Below, in pieces: positions 26,515-35,261 of a stretch of DNA of 64,000 nucleotides. How positions within the stretch are numbered: the first letter of the stretch is position 1; each line of letters opens with the position of its first letter. A model generated the notes under the pieces. It worked only from the letters and a program-made list of their open reading frames with translations, made no database searches and was not told the DNA's origin. The stretch covers positions 124,001 to 188,000 of the forward strand of contig NZ_JABASX010000004.1 in NCBI RefSeq assembly GCF_016107655.1, in the 5' to 3' direction. Origin of the DNA: Brevibacterium antiquum. GTDB lineage: Bacteria; Actinomycetota; Actinomycetes; Actinomycetales; Brevibacteriaceae. The position numbers and the translations under genes are program-made.

Positions 26515-28716
26515 ATGCGCGGCAGAAAAGACGCGGACATCAGCGAGACCGTGGAGACTGCATCCGAAGAACATGCTGATGTCACAGTCGTCGGCAGCGG
26601 ATTCGGGGGAGCAGTGGCGGCTGCCCGATTGGCTCAAGCAGGTGTGTCGGTCACCGTCCTCGAACGTGGCAGGCGATGGCGACCGGGCCAGTTCCCTCGC
26701 TCCACAGAGCTTGACGAAGGCTGGCTCTGGCAGGCGGGGCACGGGCTGTACGACCTCCGCTGGTTGAAGTCGATGCTCTCCCTGCAGGCCGCCGGTTGGG
26801 GCGGAGGCTCCCTCGTCTATGCGAACGTGTTCGCGAGGCCCGCCGCGCAGACCCAGGATGATCGTTGGCCGACCACCCTGCGCCGTCAAGCACTCGACCC
26901 CTACTACGATCTGGCCGGCACCATGCTCGGAGTCACTCCCATCCAGCCTGATCCGCTGACCGGTGTGCTTCCGCCTCGTACGAACATCGTCGAAGACCTC
27001 GTCGAGCACACGCAGATCCGACCAGCGATGATTCGGCCCAACCTCGCGGTCCGTTTCGGTGATTCGGAAGTGTGGTCGCGAAACGTCCACGGTGTGGCTC
27101 AGCGAGGGTGCGCCTTTGTCGGGGAATGCATTCTGGGCTGCAACAGGTCAGCGAAGAACTCCCTCGACCTCAATTACCTCGCGGTCGCAGAACGACACGG
27201 GGCAACAGCGGTCACCGGTGCCGAGGTCACACGAATCGCATCAGACGGTCCAGGATGGTCAGTGTGGTCGCTGGAAGGCGAGGGCGCCGATCAGCATCTG
27301 GTTCGCCGCACGTCGACGAGGTTGATTCTCGCGGCGGGCTCCGTCGCCACGACCGAACTCCTGTTGCGTTCCCGCGACGTCGACCAGACACTGCCTGACC
27401 TATCTCCCACTCTGGGGCACGGGTTCTCTGGCAATGGGGATCAGCTCGCTCTCACGAATATTCGCCGATCTGACGGTGACCTCACGACAGGTCCGACGAT
27501 CACCACGACGACCGTCCTCGACGTCTGGGAGCAGTCTGAACCAGTATGGTTCCAGGTGCAGGACGGTGCCGTGCCTGTCGTCGTCTCCGCCATGCTCGAT
27601 CGACTGCTGCCTCTGCGGAGGCTGCGTGGATGGTGGAACCGCTTGCGCCGAAGGGACCCCACCCGAACGATGGCGTTGCTGTCCATGGGACATGATGCGG
27701 GAACGGGCCGGCTGCGACTCGATGATCACGGACGCGCGCAACTTCTGTGGGCGAACCGGTGGCAGTCGCGTCTTTATCGCGCCGAAGAACGAGTCGGTCC
27801 CCTCATTACCCGGATCACCGGGGCGCGGGTCCGATCGGTGATCCCCTGGTCAATCTTCAAGAAGCCGGTCACGGTGCACCCGCTGGGCGGAGTCCCGTCA
27901 GGCAATGATCGCGACACAGGCGTCGTGGGACGTGACCTGCAGGTGCACGGGTACCCCGGCCTCTATGTGATGGACGGAGCCGTACTCCCGGCGTCCACAG
28001 GCGCAAATCCCTCGGCGACCATCCTTGCCGGTGCGGAGCACGCGATGGAAGGACTCATCCGGACGATCACCGGAAACAACTCGTGGCGAGCCCCGGAATG
28101 GGAACATGTCCGCCCTGTGCCGGCACCTGAAGACGATGCCTACGAATGGATCGCCCGCCGTCGACGCGATACCGCTGGGGATGGGATCGTCTTCGACGAG
28201 CACATGCACGAACGCGTGCCAGACGCTGCGCGGGCCGGCGAGCTGCAGGTGCGGCTCGAGATCTCCAGCCTTGACCGGTTCCGTGCCGATCCTGAGCACC
28301 GACTCTCGGTCAACGGCACGATCACTCTCGCTGAGCTTCCGGGTACCCACAGCGTGACGGGCGAGCTGCACATGTTTCCACGTCACGGCGAGCATCTCAT
28401 GCGATACGACCTCCGGTTCACGGATCTGGACGGGCAGAACTGGATTGGCAATGGTCTCAAGACGCAACAGGGCAACGGGCCCATCGCCAGGTACAGAAGT
28501 CTGACGAACGCTGGGCTGACCATGCACCGCGAGAACGATCCGAACGTCTCCATCAGGACCAGGCTGATGCTGCACCCGCACAATGTGCTCGGCAACGGCC
28601 TCTCCCTTCGGGGTACGGGATTCACAGTCCCTCGGCGGGCGAAAGCGTTGGCGAACTTCGCGAGCTTCTTCCTCTCTGGAGTATTCGGGATCCGCCACCG
28701 CTCCGAAAGCAACTGA
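26515..28716 (+). CDS. GMC family oxidoreductase with extra C-terminal domain
   Basis: The 733-residue flavoprotein has a GMC body over about residues 22-525. It shows the FAD motif VVGSGFGGAVAAARLA, the ribityl segment GWGGGSLVYANVFARP, and the C-terminal active-site part with VHPLGGVPSG (His about 455) and STGANPSATI (Asn about 498). This layout matches cholesterol oxidase-like actinobacterial enzymes (ChoD type), which normally end near 580 residues. About 200 further residues (530-733) form a beta-rich domain of unknown function with EISSLDRFRADPEHRLSVNG and LTMHRENDPNVSIRTRL. The enzyme may act on a steroid or another lipid alcohol. No signal peptide is seen. Confidence 0.8.
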   Translation: MRGRKDADISETVETASEEHADVTVVGSGFGGAVAAARLAQAGVSVTVLERGRRWRPGQFPRSTELDEGWLWQAGHGLYDLRWLKSMLSLQAAGWGGGSLVYANVFARPAAQTQDDRWPTTLRRQALDPYYDLAGTMLGVTPIQPDPLTGVLPPRTNIVEDLVEHTQIRPAMIRPNLAVRFGDSEVWSRNVHGVAQRGCAFVGECILGCNRSAKNSLDLNYLAVAERHGATAVTGAEVTRIASDGPGWSVWSLEGEGADQHLVRRTSTRLILAAGSVATTELLLRSRDVDQTLPDLSPTLGHGFSGNGDQLALTNIRRSDGDLTTGPTITTTTVLDVWEQSEPVWFQVQDGAVPVVVSAMLDRLLPLRRLRGWWNRLRRRDPTRTMALLSMGHDAGTGRLRLDDHGRAQLLWANRWQSRLYRAEERVGPLITRITGARVRSVIPWSIFKKPVTVHPLGGVPSGNDRDTGVVGRDLQVHGYPGLYVMDGAVLPASTGANPSATILAGAEHAMEGLIRTITGNNSWRAPEWEHVRPVPAPEDDAYEWIARRRRDTAGDGIVFDEHMHERVPDAARAGELQVRLEISSLDRFRADPEHRLSVNGTITLAELPGTHSVTGELHMFPRHGEHLMRYDLRFTDLDGQNWIGNGLKTQQGNGPIARYRSLTNAGLTMHRENDPNVSIRTRLMLHPHNVLGNGLSLRGTGFTVPRRAKALANFASFFLSGVFGIRHRSESN

Positions 28717-28807
28717 GCACAAACAGGCCGAACTGGAACTTGGCATCGACGACGGTCGTGGAACAATGGGGCCAGAACGCGAGAGCAATGGGATGGGGGG
28801 AATGGCT

Positions 28808-29359
28808 GTGACCACTGAGAATTCGACGGGCAGTGTAACTGACGACCGCCTCGGCGCGGGACGGACTGCCGCCGTCATCATCGCCTCCACCTCGGCGGCC
28901 AGGGGCGAAGCGGCCGACACCACCGGCCCGATCCTCGTCGACTGGCTGCGCACCCGCGGCTACGAGACACCCGATGCCATCGTCGTCCGTGACGGCGAAC
29001 CGGTCGGCCAGGCACTGCGCACGCTCCTCATCGACACCGACGAAGACCGGCGCCCGCGCATCATCGTCACCAGCGGCGGCACGGGACTGGCACCGGATGA
29101 CCGGACCCCGGAATTCACCGCCGAACTCCTCGAGCGGCAGTCACCGGGGCTCGTGTACGCGATGTGGCGCAAGGGCTTGGAATCGACCACCTCGGCGGTG
29201 ATGAGCCGCGGAGTCGCCGGCGTTCGCGGCCGCAGCTTCGTCATCAACTTCCCCGGCTCGAAGGGCGGGGTCAAGGACGGCATCACCGTCATCGACGACC
29301 TCCTCGAACACATCCAGACCTCGATCGAGGACACCACCGACCACGGACCACGGGTCTGA
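28808..29359 (+). CDS. mog: MogA/MoaB-like molybdopterin biosynthesis protein
   Basis: The ~183-residue protein has the MoCF-binding domain: an AAVIIASTSAARGEAADT strand-loop, then IVTSGGTGLAPDDRTPE near residue 85-100, and FVINFPGSKGGVKDGITVI near the end. MogA/MoaB adenylylates molybdopterin before molybdate insertion. GTG 28808 is chosen because a GGGGGGA tract lies six bases upstream, with ATG 28802 or 28793 as alternatives. It is followed five bases later by fdhD, and the two probably form one transcript for maturation of a molybdenum formate dehydrogenase encoded elsewhere. Confidence 0.8.
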   Translation: MTTENSTGSVTDDRLGAGRTAAVIIASTSAARGEAADTTGPILVDWLRTRGYETPDAIVVRDGEPVGQALRTLLIDTDEDRRPRIIVTSGGTGLAPDDRTPEFTAELLERQSPGLVYAMWRKGLESTTSAVMSRGVAGVRGRSFVINFPGSKGGVKDGITVIDDLLEHIQTSIEDTTDHGPRV

Positions 29360-29364
29360 TCGCC

Positions 29365-30258
29365 ATGGTGCAGCGCAGGGCAGTGCGAGCCCGAGTCCAC
29401 AAATTCGACGCCACCGGAGAGATCTCCGCCGGCCCCGACTCCCTGGCTGGGGAAGAGCCGCTGGAGGTCCGCCTCAACGGGGAGCAGTTCTCCGTCACCA
29501 TGCGCACACCCGGCAACGATGTCGAGCTTGTGGCCGGCTATCTCCTCTCCGAGGCGGTCATCACGACCATGGCCGACATCGAAGAGATCGACTTCTCCAC
29601 CGGGCTCGCCCCCGACGGGACCCGAAACCATAACGTCGCGGCTGTGCGGCTGCGACCCGGAATCTGGAGCGCCGAGGCGGCCCCCGCCCGATCCGTCTAC
29701 ACCTCTTCCTCGTGTGGGATCTGTGGAACCGCGGCCATTGACGCGGTGACGAAGACCTCCCCTTACCCCCTGATCCCGGCCTCTTTCCACCACGATGAGG
29801 ATGACGGTGAAGAGTACCGGTTTCCGCCTCTGCTCTCGGCCGCACGCATCGGTGAACTGCCCGACCGGCTGCGCACACAGCAGGACGTCTTCGACAAGAC
29901 CGGGGGAGTCCACGCCGCCGCACTCTTCGCCGTCGGCGATGATCCGAACGATGAGCCGGAACTCCTCATCGGACGTGAGGATGTGGGCCGTCACAACGCC
30001 GTCGATAAGGTCATCGGCTGGGCGATGTCACACCACGGACCCGGTCTGCCGCTGAGCCGCACGGTCCTCCAAGTCTCAGCGCGCGCCTCATTCGAGCTCG
30101 TCCAGAAGTCCGCAATGGCAGGCATCCCGATGATGTCGGCCGTGAGCGCACCATCGGCCCTGGCCGTCGATCACGGCAAGAGTGTGGGTGTGTCCGTCAT
30201 CGGCTTCAACCGCAGGGGCCGCTTCAACGCGTATTCCTACCCGGAGCGCATCGCCTAG
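29365..30258 (+). CDS. fdhD: Formate dehydrogenase accessory sulfurtransferase FdhD
   Basis: The 297-residue protein shows the FdhD hallmarks: EEPLEVRLNGEQFSVTMRTP near residue 30, GYLLSEAVI, the catalytic CxxC in SSSCGICGTAA (about 115-120), and GREDVGRHNAVDKVIG near 210. FdhD moves sulfur from a cysteine desulfurase to the Mo/W-bis-MGD cofactor of formate dehydrogenase. It follows the mog gene directly. No formate dehydrogenase subunit is in the window. Confidence 0.92.
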   Translation: MVQRRAVRARVHKFDATGEISAGPDSLAGEEPLEVRLNGEQFSVTMRTPGNDVELVAGYLLSEAVITTMADIEEIDFSTGLAPDGTRNHNVAAVRLRPGIWSAEAAPARSVYTSSSCGICGTAAIDAVTKTSPYPLIPASFHHDEDDGEEYRFPPLLSAARIGELPDRLRTQQDVFDKTGGVHAAALFAVGDDPNDEPELLIGREDVGRHNAVDKVIGWAMSHHGPGLPLSRTVLQVSARASFELVQKSAMAGIPMMSAVSAPSALAVDHGKSVGVSVIGFNRRGRFNAYSYPERIA

Positions 30259-30301
30259 GCGTACTGCCCCCGAGTCCTCCCACGGTGCCATTTTCGGTGG
30301 A

Positions 30302-30651
30302 ATGGGAATCAATGATGATCGCAGCCCGCACACGTCCGCACTCTCGCTTGCCGAAGCGCAAGCGGAATGGGGCGTCGACGGCACCTTCCTCGACTTCTGC
30401 TCGAGGTCGGCGTCGACCAGATCCATGAGCACGATGTGGCCTTGGCCAATGCCTTCCGTGAGGGGGTGGGCCTGGAAGCCTCGAACTCTGCGATCGTGTC
30501 GATCGAGGTCGCCGATGCGGCACCGTCGCGACTGGAGGAGGCGGGGATCCGATTCTCCATGACTGACGGACGGGCACGCTTCGGCTTCCACATCTACAAC
30601 GACGAAGACGATGTCACTGCGGCAGTTGAGGCTCTGCATGGACTGACATGA
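30302..30651 (+). pseudogene. Class V aminotransferase remnant with frame-shifting internal deletion
   Basis: From ATG 30302 one frame reads MGINDDRSPHTSALSLAEA and then a WGVDGTFLD segment, the style of the N-terminus of actinobacterial class V aminotransferases. Near 30395-30400 the coding signal moves to another frame, which reads EVGVDQIHEHDVALANAFRE and ends in RFGFHIYNDEDDVTAAVEAL, the typical C-terminus (residual 75-80 residues). The ~250 residues between, including the PLP lysine, are missing. I interpret this as one deletion that also shifted the frame. It follows fdhD by 43 bases. Confidence 0.7.
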
Positions 30652-30665
30652 GCGCAGCCCAGTTC

Positions 30666-31436
30666 TCACCCGATGAGCTGTAGCGTCTCCTTGATGAAGA
30701 CAACTGCCGCAATGGCCAGCACGAAGAATCCGAATCCCTTGCGCAGGCCGTGACTGGGCAGTCTGTTGCTGAGCCAGAATCCAATGAAGGATCCGGCGAC
30801 AGCCAAGCCTGCGATCGCTGTAGCCAGCGACCAATCCAGTGAGGTCGAGACGGTGTATCCGGCCAGCCCGGACGCCGACTGCATCGTGATGATGAGCAGG
30901 GACGTCGCCACGGCGCGTGGCATCGGAAGCCGCGATAAGAGCACCAGCGCCGGAACGATGAGGAAGCCTCCGCCGGCACCGACGAAGCCGGAGACAAGTC
31001 CGACCATTGCGCCGATGGCAAGGGCCTTGCCGATCGGCAGCTCTTGTGGCCTCTCGTCCTGGTCACCGGCCTGGCGGCGTCCGCGGATCATCGCGATGGC
31101 AGCGGCCGTCATCACCGCAGCGAAGGAGAACATCAGCACCGTAGCCGGAACGTAGGCTCCGACTCGGCCGCCGAGGAATGCCCCCACCATCGCCGCTATC
31201 CCGAAGATGAACCCGGTTCGCCACACCACCCGTTTCTTCAGTGCATGCAGGGTCAGGCTGACCAGTGATGTGACACCGACGATGAACAGTGAAGTCGGAA
31301 TTGCCTGGACGGGATCCAGGCCCGTGATGTATGTGAGCATCGGGACTGCGAGAATTGCACCGCCGCCGCCAAGCAGCCCGAGGGTGAGGCCGATGACCAG
31401 GGCGAGGGAGAAGGTGAGGGCGAGGGAGAAGTCCAT
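30666..31436 (-). CDS. TauE/SafE family exporter of the sulfur operon
   Basis: The 256-residue protein has eight hydrophobic segments in two halves with the family glycine turns LGLLGGGGAILAVPML (about 18-33) and SGFVGAGGGFLIVPALVLL (about 137-155). It is the last gene of a leftward SQR, persulfide dioxygenase-rhodanese, TauE set, 23 bases after the middle gene. In the staphylococcal cst system a TauE protein is encoded beside the same enzymes and is thought to export sulfite or a related anion. ATG 31436 is used because the upstream 15 codons are not membrane-like. Confidence 0.85.
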   Translation of the reverse strand: MDFSLALTFSLALVIGLTLGLLGGGGAILAVPMLTYITGLDPVQAIPTSLFIVGVTSLVSLTLHALKKRVVWRTGFIFGIAAMVGAFLGGRVGAYVPATVLMFSFAAVMTAAAIAMIRGRRQAGDQDERPQELPIGKALAIGAMVGLVSGFVGAGGGFLIVPALVLLSRLPMPRAVATSLLIITMQSASGLAGYTVSTSLDWSLATAIAGLAVAGSFIGFWLSNRLPSHGLRKGFGFFVLAIAAVVFIKETLQLIG

Positions 31437-31459
31437 ACCGGATGCGAATGCAGTCGGTC

Positions 31460-32845
31460 CTACTTCTGGGCGGCCTGCCAACCGAGGTAACTGCCCTCGA
31501 GCTCAACGACACGATGACCGGCTCTGCGCAGGGCGCTGGAGGCCACGGAGTTGCGTACTCCGCTCTGACAGAATGTCACGATCGTCGCGTTCTCCGGCAG
31601 CTCGTCCTGGTGCCAAAGGACACGACCCGCACTGAGCTGCTTGGCACCAGGGATCGACCCCGCCGCGTATTCCGAGGCGTTGCGGACATCGAGGAGCAGA
31701 TCGTAATCGGTGGTGCTGAGATCGGACGGTGAGACCATTTCGGGTATCATCACAGGCAGCTCCTCGAGGCTGCTCACAAACCCTGTGACGTCGTCGATGC
31801 CGACTCGAATCAAGTGATCCCACATCAGCTGCGCAAGGTCCTGATCCCGCGCGAGTAAGACGAGTGGTCGGGAATCGGCCTCAGGATCATATGCCCAGCC
31901 AGCATGAGCGGCAGGTTTGCCACTGACCGGGACGTTGATCGAGCCGGGGGCGGTGCCCCGATGGACCTCGTGCTGGCTGCGAGTATCGACGAAGGTGATT
32001 GTGGCTTCCTCCACGCCCTTCTTCACCACCTCGGCGTCAAGCTCCGGAAGGAGGTCCCGGTGACCGAGGATCTGTGGTCCGTCACGATTCTGTCGCTTCA
32101 TCCGTGAGAAGTAGGCGGGAGCATCGGGCTGTCCCTCGAGGAGTTCGTCGATGAAGCCCTGCTCGTCGTCGGCTGCGAGGTGGCGACCCCACCAGGAGAA
32201 GTTGCGCTCGTATCCGACCGTGGTCGTAGGCACTGCGCCGAGAGCCTTGCCGCAGGCGCTGCCTGAGCCGTGGGCAGGGAAGATCTGAACGTAATCGGGC
32301 AGCGTCAGCAGCTTCTCGCGCAGACTGTGGAAGAGCTGTTTGGCGCCTTCGAACCGAGTGTCGACGCCGCCTGCGGCCTCGTCGAGCAGATCGGGGCGGC
32401 CCAGGTCACCGACGAAGACGAAGTCGCCGGTGAAGAAGTAGCCGGGCTTGTCGGCCGCGGCCCCATCGGTCAGCCGAAAGGAGAGGTGCTCAGGAGTGTG
32501 CCCGGGCGTGTGATCTGCGGTGAGGGTGAGGTTGCCGACGGTGATGGTGCCGCCGTCGTGGAGACGCTGACCTGCGAAGCCGTATTGCCAGTCCTGTCCG
32601 CCTTCGCCCGAGACCCAGATGGTCGCGTCGGTGGCCTCGGCGAGTTCGCGTGTTCCGGAGAGGTAGTCGGCATGGATGTGGGTCTCTGTGACATGCAAGA
32701 TGCGCATGCCCTTGGACCGGGCCAGGTCCAGATAGACGGAGACGTCCCGCCGAGGGTCGATGACGATGGCTTCATTCGTCTGCTGGCAGCCGATGAAATA
32801 ACTGGCCTGCGAGAGGTCTTCGTCGTAGATGCGTTCGAGAAGCAT
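31460..32845 (-). CDS. CstB-like persulfide dioxygenase with two rhodanese domains
   Basis: The 461-residue protein has an N-terminal metallo-beta-lactamase fold of the ETHE1 persulfide dioxygenase type (about 1-245). Visible parts are THIHADYLSGTRELAEAT, HTPGHTPEHLSF, GDFVFVGDLGRPDLLDEAAGG and PAHGSGSACGKALG, which supply the iron ligands. A first rhodanese-like domain (about 265-355) lacks a catalytic cysteine. A second (about 365-461) keeps it in IVTFCQSGVRNSVASSAL. This matches Staphylococcus CstB, which converts persulfides plus sulfite to thiosulfate. It lies between SQR and TauE and acts in the cytoplasm to clear sulfane sulfur. Confidence 0.85.
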   Translation of the reverse strand: MLLERIYDEDLSQASYFIGCQQTNEAIVIDPRRDVSVYLDLARSKGMRILHVTETHIHADYLSGTRELAEATDATIWVSGEGGQDWQYGFAGQRLHDGGTITVGNLTLTADHTPGHTPEHLSFRLTDGAAADKPGYFFTGDFVFVGDLGRPDLLDEAAGGVDTRFEGAKQLFHSLREKLLTLPDYVQIFPAHGSGSACGKALGAVPTTTVGYERNFSWWGRHLAADDEQGFIDELLEGQPDAPAYFSRMKRQNRDGPQILGHRDLLPELDAEVVKKGVEEATITFVDTRSQHEVHRGTAPGSINVPVSGKPAAHAGWAYDPEADSRPLVLLARDQDLAQLMWDHLIRVGIDDVTGFVSSLEELPVMIPEMVSPSDLSTTDYDLLLDVRNASEYAAGSIPGAKQLSAGRVLWHQDELPENATIVTFCQSGVRNSVASSALRRAGHRVVELEGSYLGWQAAQK

Positions 32846-32893
32846 GATGGTTCTCCGATGTTCGTGATGTGCAATTGTTCGCGAATGGATGGG

Positions 32894-32917
32894 GCACTGC
32901 TGCGTGTGCCGCAGTGC
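32894..32917. other. Intercistronic hairpin between SQR and CstB-like genes
   Basis: GCACTGC (32894-32900) pairs with GCAGTGC (32911-32917) across a 10-base loop in the 84-base gap between the two genes. There is no T-run. It could act as an mRNA-processing or attenuation stem that sets the ratio of the two enzymes. Confidence 0.4.
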
Positions 32918-32929
32918 TGAGCCAAGAGG

Positions 32930-34126
32930 TCAGGCACGCCCCTTGAGGATGAGGTTCCAGTACATGGCCGGCAGGCCATAGCGCTTGAGATACCACATGT
33001 CGCGACGTTCGTGCGTGGTGTCGATGACCGGGATGCTCGGAGCCGGCTGCATGCTGTAGTCGAACTCGGCCAAGAGCATGGTGGTTCGCGATGTTGTCAG
33101 CGGGCAGGAGGCATAGCCCTCGTAGCGGCCGTTCATGGGGCGGTGCTCCATTGTCGCCAACAGATTCTCCACCACCACCGGAGCCTGTTTCCGGATGGCG
33201 GCACCGGTTTTGGAATTCGGTGACGAGCCCGCGTCGCCGAGGGAGAAGATCTCGGGCCAGCGCACATGCTGCAGAGTGTTGGCATCGATGTCGACGTAGC
33301 CGTTCGGGTCGCCGGGCTTAGCCACTGGGCTCTGTTTGATCCAATCCGGCGCGGACTGCGGTGGGACTACGTGGAGCATGTCGTAGTCGAGCTGTTCGCT
33401 GTTCTGTGCCGAAGTATCTGTGATGGTCACGGACTGAGCTGTCGGATCGATATCGGTGACCTCGCTGTTGAAACGGACCTCGATACCGTAGCGTTCCACT
33501 ACCTTGTCGAGCTCCTTGGCGAAGACTTCGACTCCGAACATGCCGGGAGTGGGAAGGACAAGAACCACTCGGATGTCGTCCAGTACCCCCTGCTGCCTCC
33601 AGTAATCGGCTGCCAGATAGGCGATCTTCTGTGGAGCTCCGGCGCACTTGATCGGCCCGGAAGGCATCGTGAACACGGCGGTTCCCCGTTTCATGCCCTT
33701 GATGAGCTTCCACGTCTTCGGTGCCAGCTCGAAGTCGTAGTTGCTCGATGCCTGTGGCCCTGCGATAGCTTCGGTCATGCCGGGCACGCGGTCCCAGTCG
33801 AGCTGCAGGCCGGGGGAGACGACAAGGTAGTCATAGCCGACTTCGCCACCGGAGGCGAGTTTCACGGTGCGTTCATCCGGCTCGATCTCAGACACTGAGT
33901 CCTTGACCCAGGCAACTCCCTGCGGCATGACCTGTGTTTGGGGGCGGACGCTCTCCCTGCGCGGGGCTCTGCCTCCGCCGACGAGTGTCCACAGCGGCTG
34001 ATAGTAGTGCTCGGTGCGTGGTTCGATGATGGCGATATCGCCCTGGCCGGCGTTGCGCAGACGTGCGGCCACGCTGAGGCCCGCATTTCCTCCGCCGATG
34101 ACGACGATCCTATGATGCATGCTCAC
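32930..34126 (-). CDS. sqr: Sulfide:quinone oxidoreductase (SQOR type)
   Basis: The 398-residue flavoprotein begins with IVVIGGGNAGLSVAARLRNA. It carries the two redox cysteines of the mitochondrial SQOR subgroup in SGPIKCAGAPQKIAYLAADYW (about 178 and region) and GYASCPLTTSRTTMLLAEFDY (about 350), quoted in parts. It oxidises sulfide to a persulfide and passes electrons to menaquinone at the membrane face. The start is GTG 34126, because GGAGGG lies seven bases before it but thirteen before the ATG at 34120. It is first in the sulfur operon, downstream of a 14-bp palindrome. Confidence 0.85.
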   Translation of the reverse strand: MSMHHRIVVIGGGNAGLSVAARLRNAGQGDIAIIEPRTEHYYQPLWTLVGGGRAPRRESVRPQTQVMPQGVAWVKDSVSEIEPDERTVKLASGGEVGYDYLVVSPGLQLDWDRVPGMTEAIAGPQASSNYDFELAPKTWKLIKGMKRGTAVFTMPSGPIKCAGAPQKIAYLAADYWRQQGVLDDIRVVLVLPTPGMFGVEVFAKELDKVVERYGIEVRFNSEVTDIDPTAQSVTITDTSAQNSEQLDYDMLHVVPPQSAPDWIKQSPVAKPGDPNGYVDIDANTLQHVRWPEIFSLGDAGSSPNSKTGAAIRKQAPVVVENLLATMEHRPMNGRYEGYASCPLTTSRTTMLLAEFDYSMQPAPSIPVIDTTHERRDMWYLKRYGLPAMYWNLILKGRA

Positions 34127-34223
34127 TGTCGATCCCTCCTTGGCCAATTGGCGTCCGCCGCGGTTGGCCGACGGCACAGAGGCAATTTCTGCAAATGGTC
34201 CGTTCAAATGTTCGTACATATCT

Positions 34224-34237
34224 AATGTACGTACATT
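34224..34237. promoter_or_regulatory. 14-bp palindrome upstream of the sulfur operon
   Basis: AATGTACGTACATT is a perfect palindrome about 98 bases before the SQR start, with an additional partial copy (CGTACATA, about 34213-34220) beside it. It is a good candidate operator for the sulfur operon. The binding protein is not known; the nearby GntR/UTRA regulator is one candidate. Confidence 0.6.
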
Positions 34238-34326
34238 TATCGCTGAGGGGAAGCCCTAGGGAGCATTGATGGGCAGGACTTGCAGCGTCAGGTGTGTCGC
34301 AAGAAGAGGAAGGAGAGCAGCAGGAC

Positions 34327-35145
34327 TCAGGGGTAGGTGGTTGTGACGGTGAAGCGATCGCCGCGGATGAGAGTTTCTCGCCATTCCAGTGCCCGGTCGT
34401 CGATTTTGCCCAGGCGCTCGATGAAGAAGGCCGCCGAGCCGGGCTCGGAGTGGAGGCGACTTGCCTGCTCAGCGGTGAGGTTGATCGAATGCACGGTCTC
34501 CTCTCCTGCAGTCAGGGTGAGATTGCAGCACCGCTGCAGGGCATCGTAGAGAGCGGTGTGGGTCAGGTTCTGTTCGAGCACTCCGCGCGCTTCGTGGGTC
34601 AGCCACACGCGATCAATGGCCAGGGGCTCATCGTCGGCATACCTCATCCTCGCGAGGTAGACCAGATCTGCATCCGGTCCGACGCCGAGGCGTTTCGCGA
34701 CCTCGGGATCCTTGCGCAATTCAGCCACGTCGATGGTGCTGCGTTGTGTCATCCCTGATTTCTGGACCGCGGCGAAGAGGCTGTAGACCGGACCGAACCG
34801 ACGTTCCCTGGCAACATGGACGACCTCGGAGGGGCGCCCAGGCTGAGCCGTGACAAGTCCTTCTTGGCGCAGGGGCGTCAGCGCTGCACGGATCGTCGAG
34901 CGGCTCACGTCATAATGCTTTGTGAGTTCGAGTTCGCCCGGGAAGGTGTTGTCGAACTCTCCCCGCTTGATCCTTTGTTCAAGGTCCGCTTTGACTTTGG
35001 CCCACAGCGTCCGGTGGCCAGAGTTGTTGCTGCCTCCGGTGTTGCCGCCGGTCGAATCGATGTGCCCAGATGATGCCATGGCACCAGTCTGCCCGAATCC
35101 TTCGTCTTTTGCGGCAACGCTGACCACTGTTGACTCCTTGACCAT
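34327..35145 (-). CDS. GntR family (UTRA) transcriptional regulator
   Basis: The 272-residue protein has a GntR winged helix (about 45-110: LWAKVKADLEQRIKRGEFD, ELTKHYDVSRSTIRAALTPL) and a UTRA ligand domain (about 125-270: ADLVYLARMRYADDEPLAID, ALEWRETLIRGDRFTV). A Gly/Ser/Asn-rich leader precedes the DNA-binding domain, so the true start may be ATG 35079. It lies upstream of the SQR operon on the same strand, and may regulate itself, that operon or an unlinked transport gene. The effector is not evident. Confidence 0.85.
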   Translation of the reverse strand: MVKESTVVSVAAKDEGFGQTGAMASSGHIDSTGGNTGGSNNSGHRTLWAKVKADLEQRIKRGEFDNTFPGELELTKHYDVSRSTIRAALTPLRQEGLVTAQPGRPSEVVHVARERRFGPVYSLFAAVQKSGMTQRSTIDVAELRKDPEVAKRLGVGPDADLVYLARMRYADDEPLAIDRVWLTHEARGVLEQNLTHTALYDALQRCCNLTLTAGEETVHSINLTAEQASRLHSEPGSAAFFIERLGKIDDRALEWRETLIRGDRFTVTTTYP

Positions 35146-35261
35146 CCTGTCTGTGGCCGGCTGGGCCAGAATCCATCCCGAGAGGGAGCTGCGAATCGGC
35201 CATCACTGAAGTCACCGTCAACAATAATCGGCTGACGATCATCTTTCCCGGGTGGGAGCGA

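Noticed and set aside
26479..27090. 203-residue minus-strand open frame over the start of the GMC gene
   Set aside because: The plus strand carries a clear FAD motif and a continuous GMC domain; the minus frame looks random.
32930..34126. NADH dehydrogenase type II
   Set aside because: The two cysteine segments (CAGAPQK and SCPLTT) and gene context fit sulfide:quinone oxidoreductase instead.
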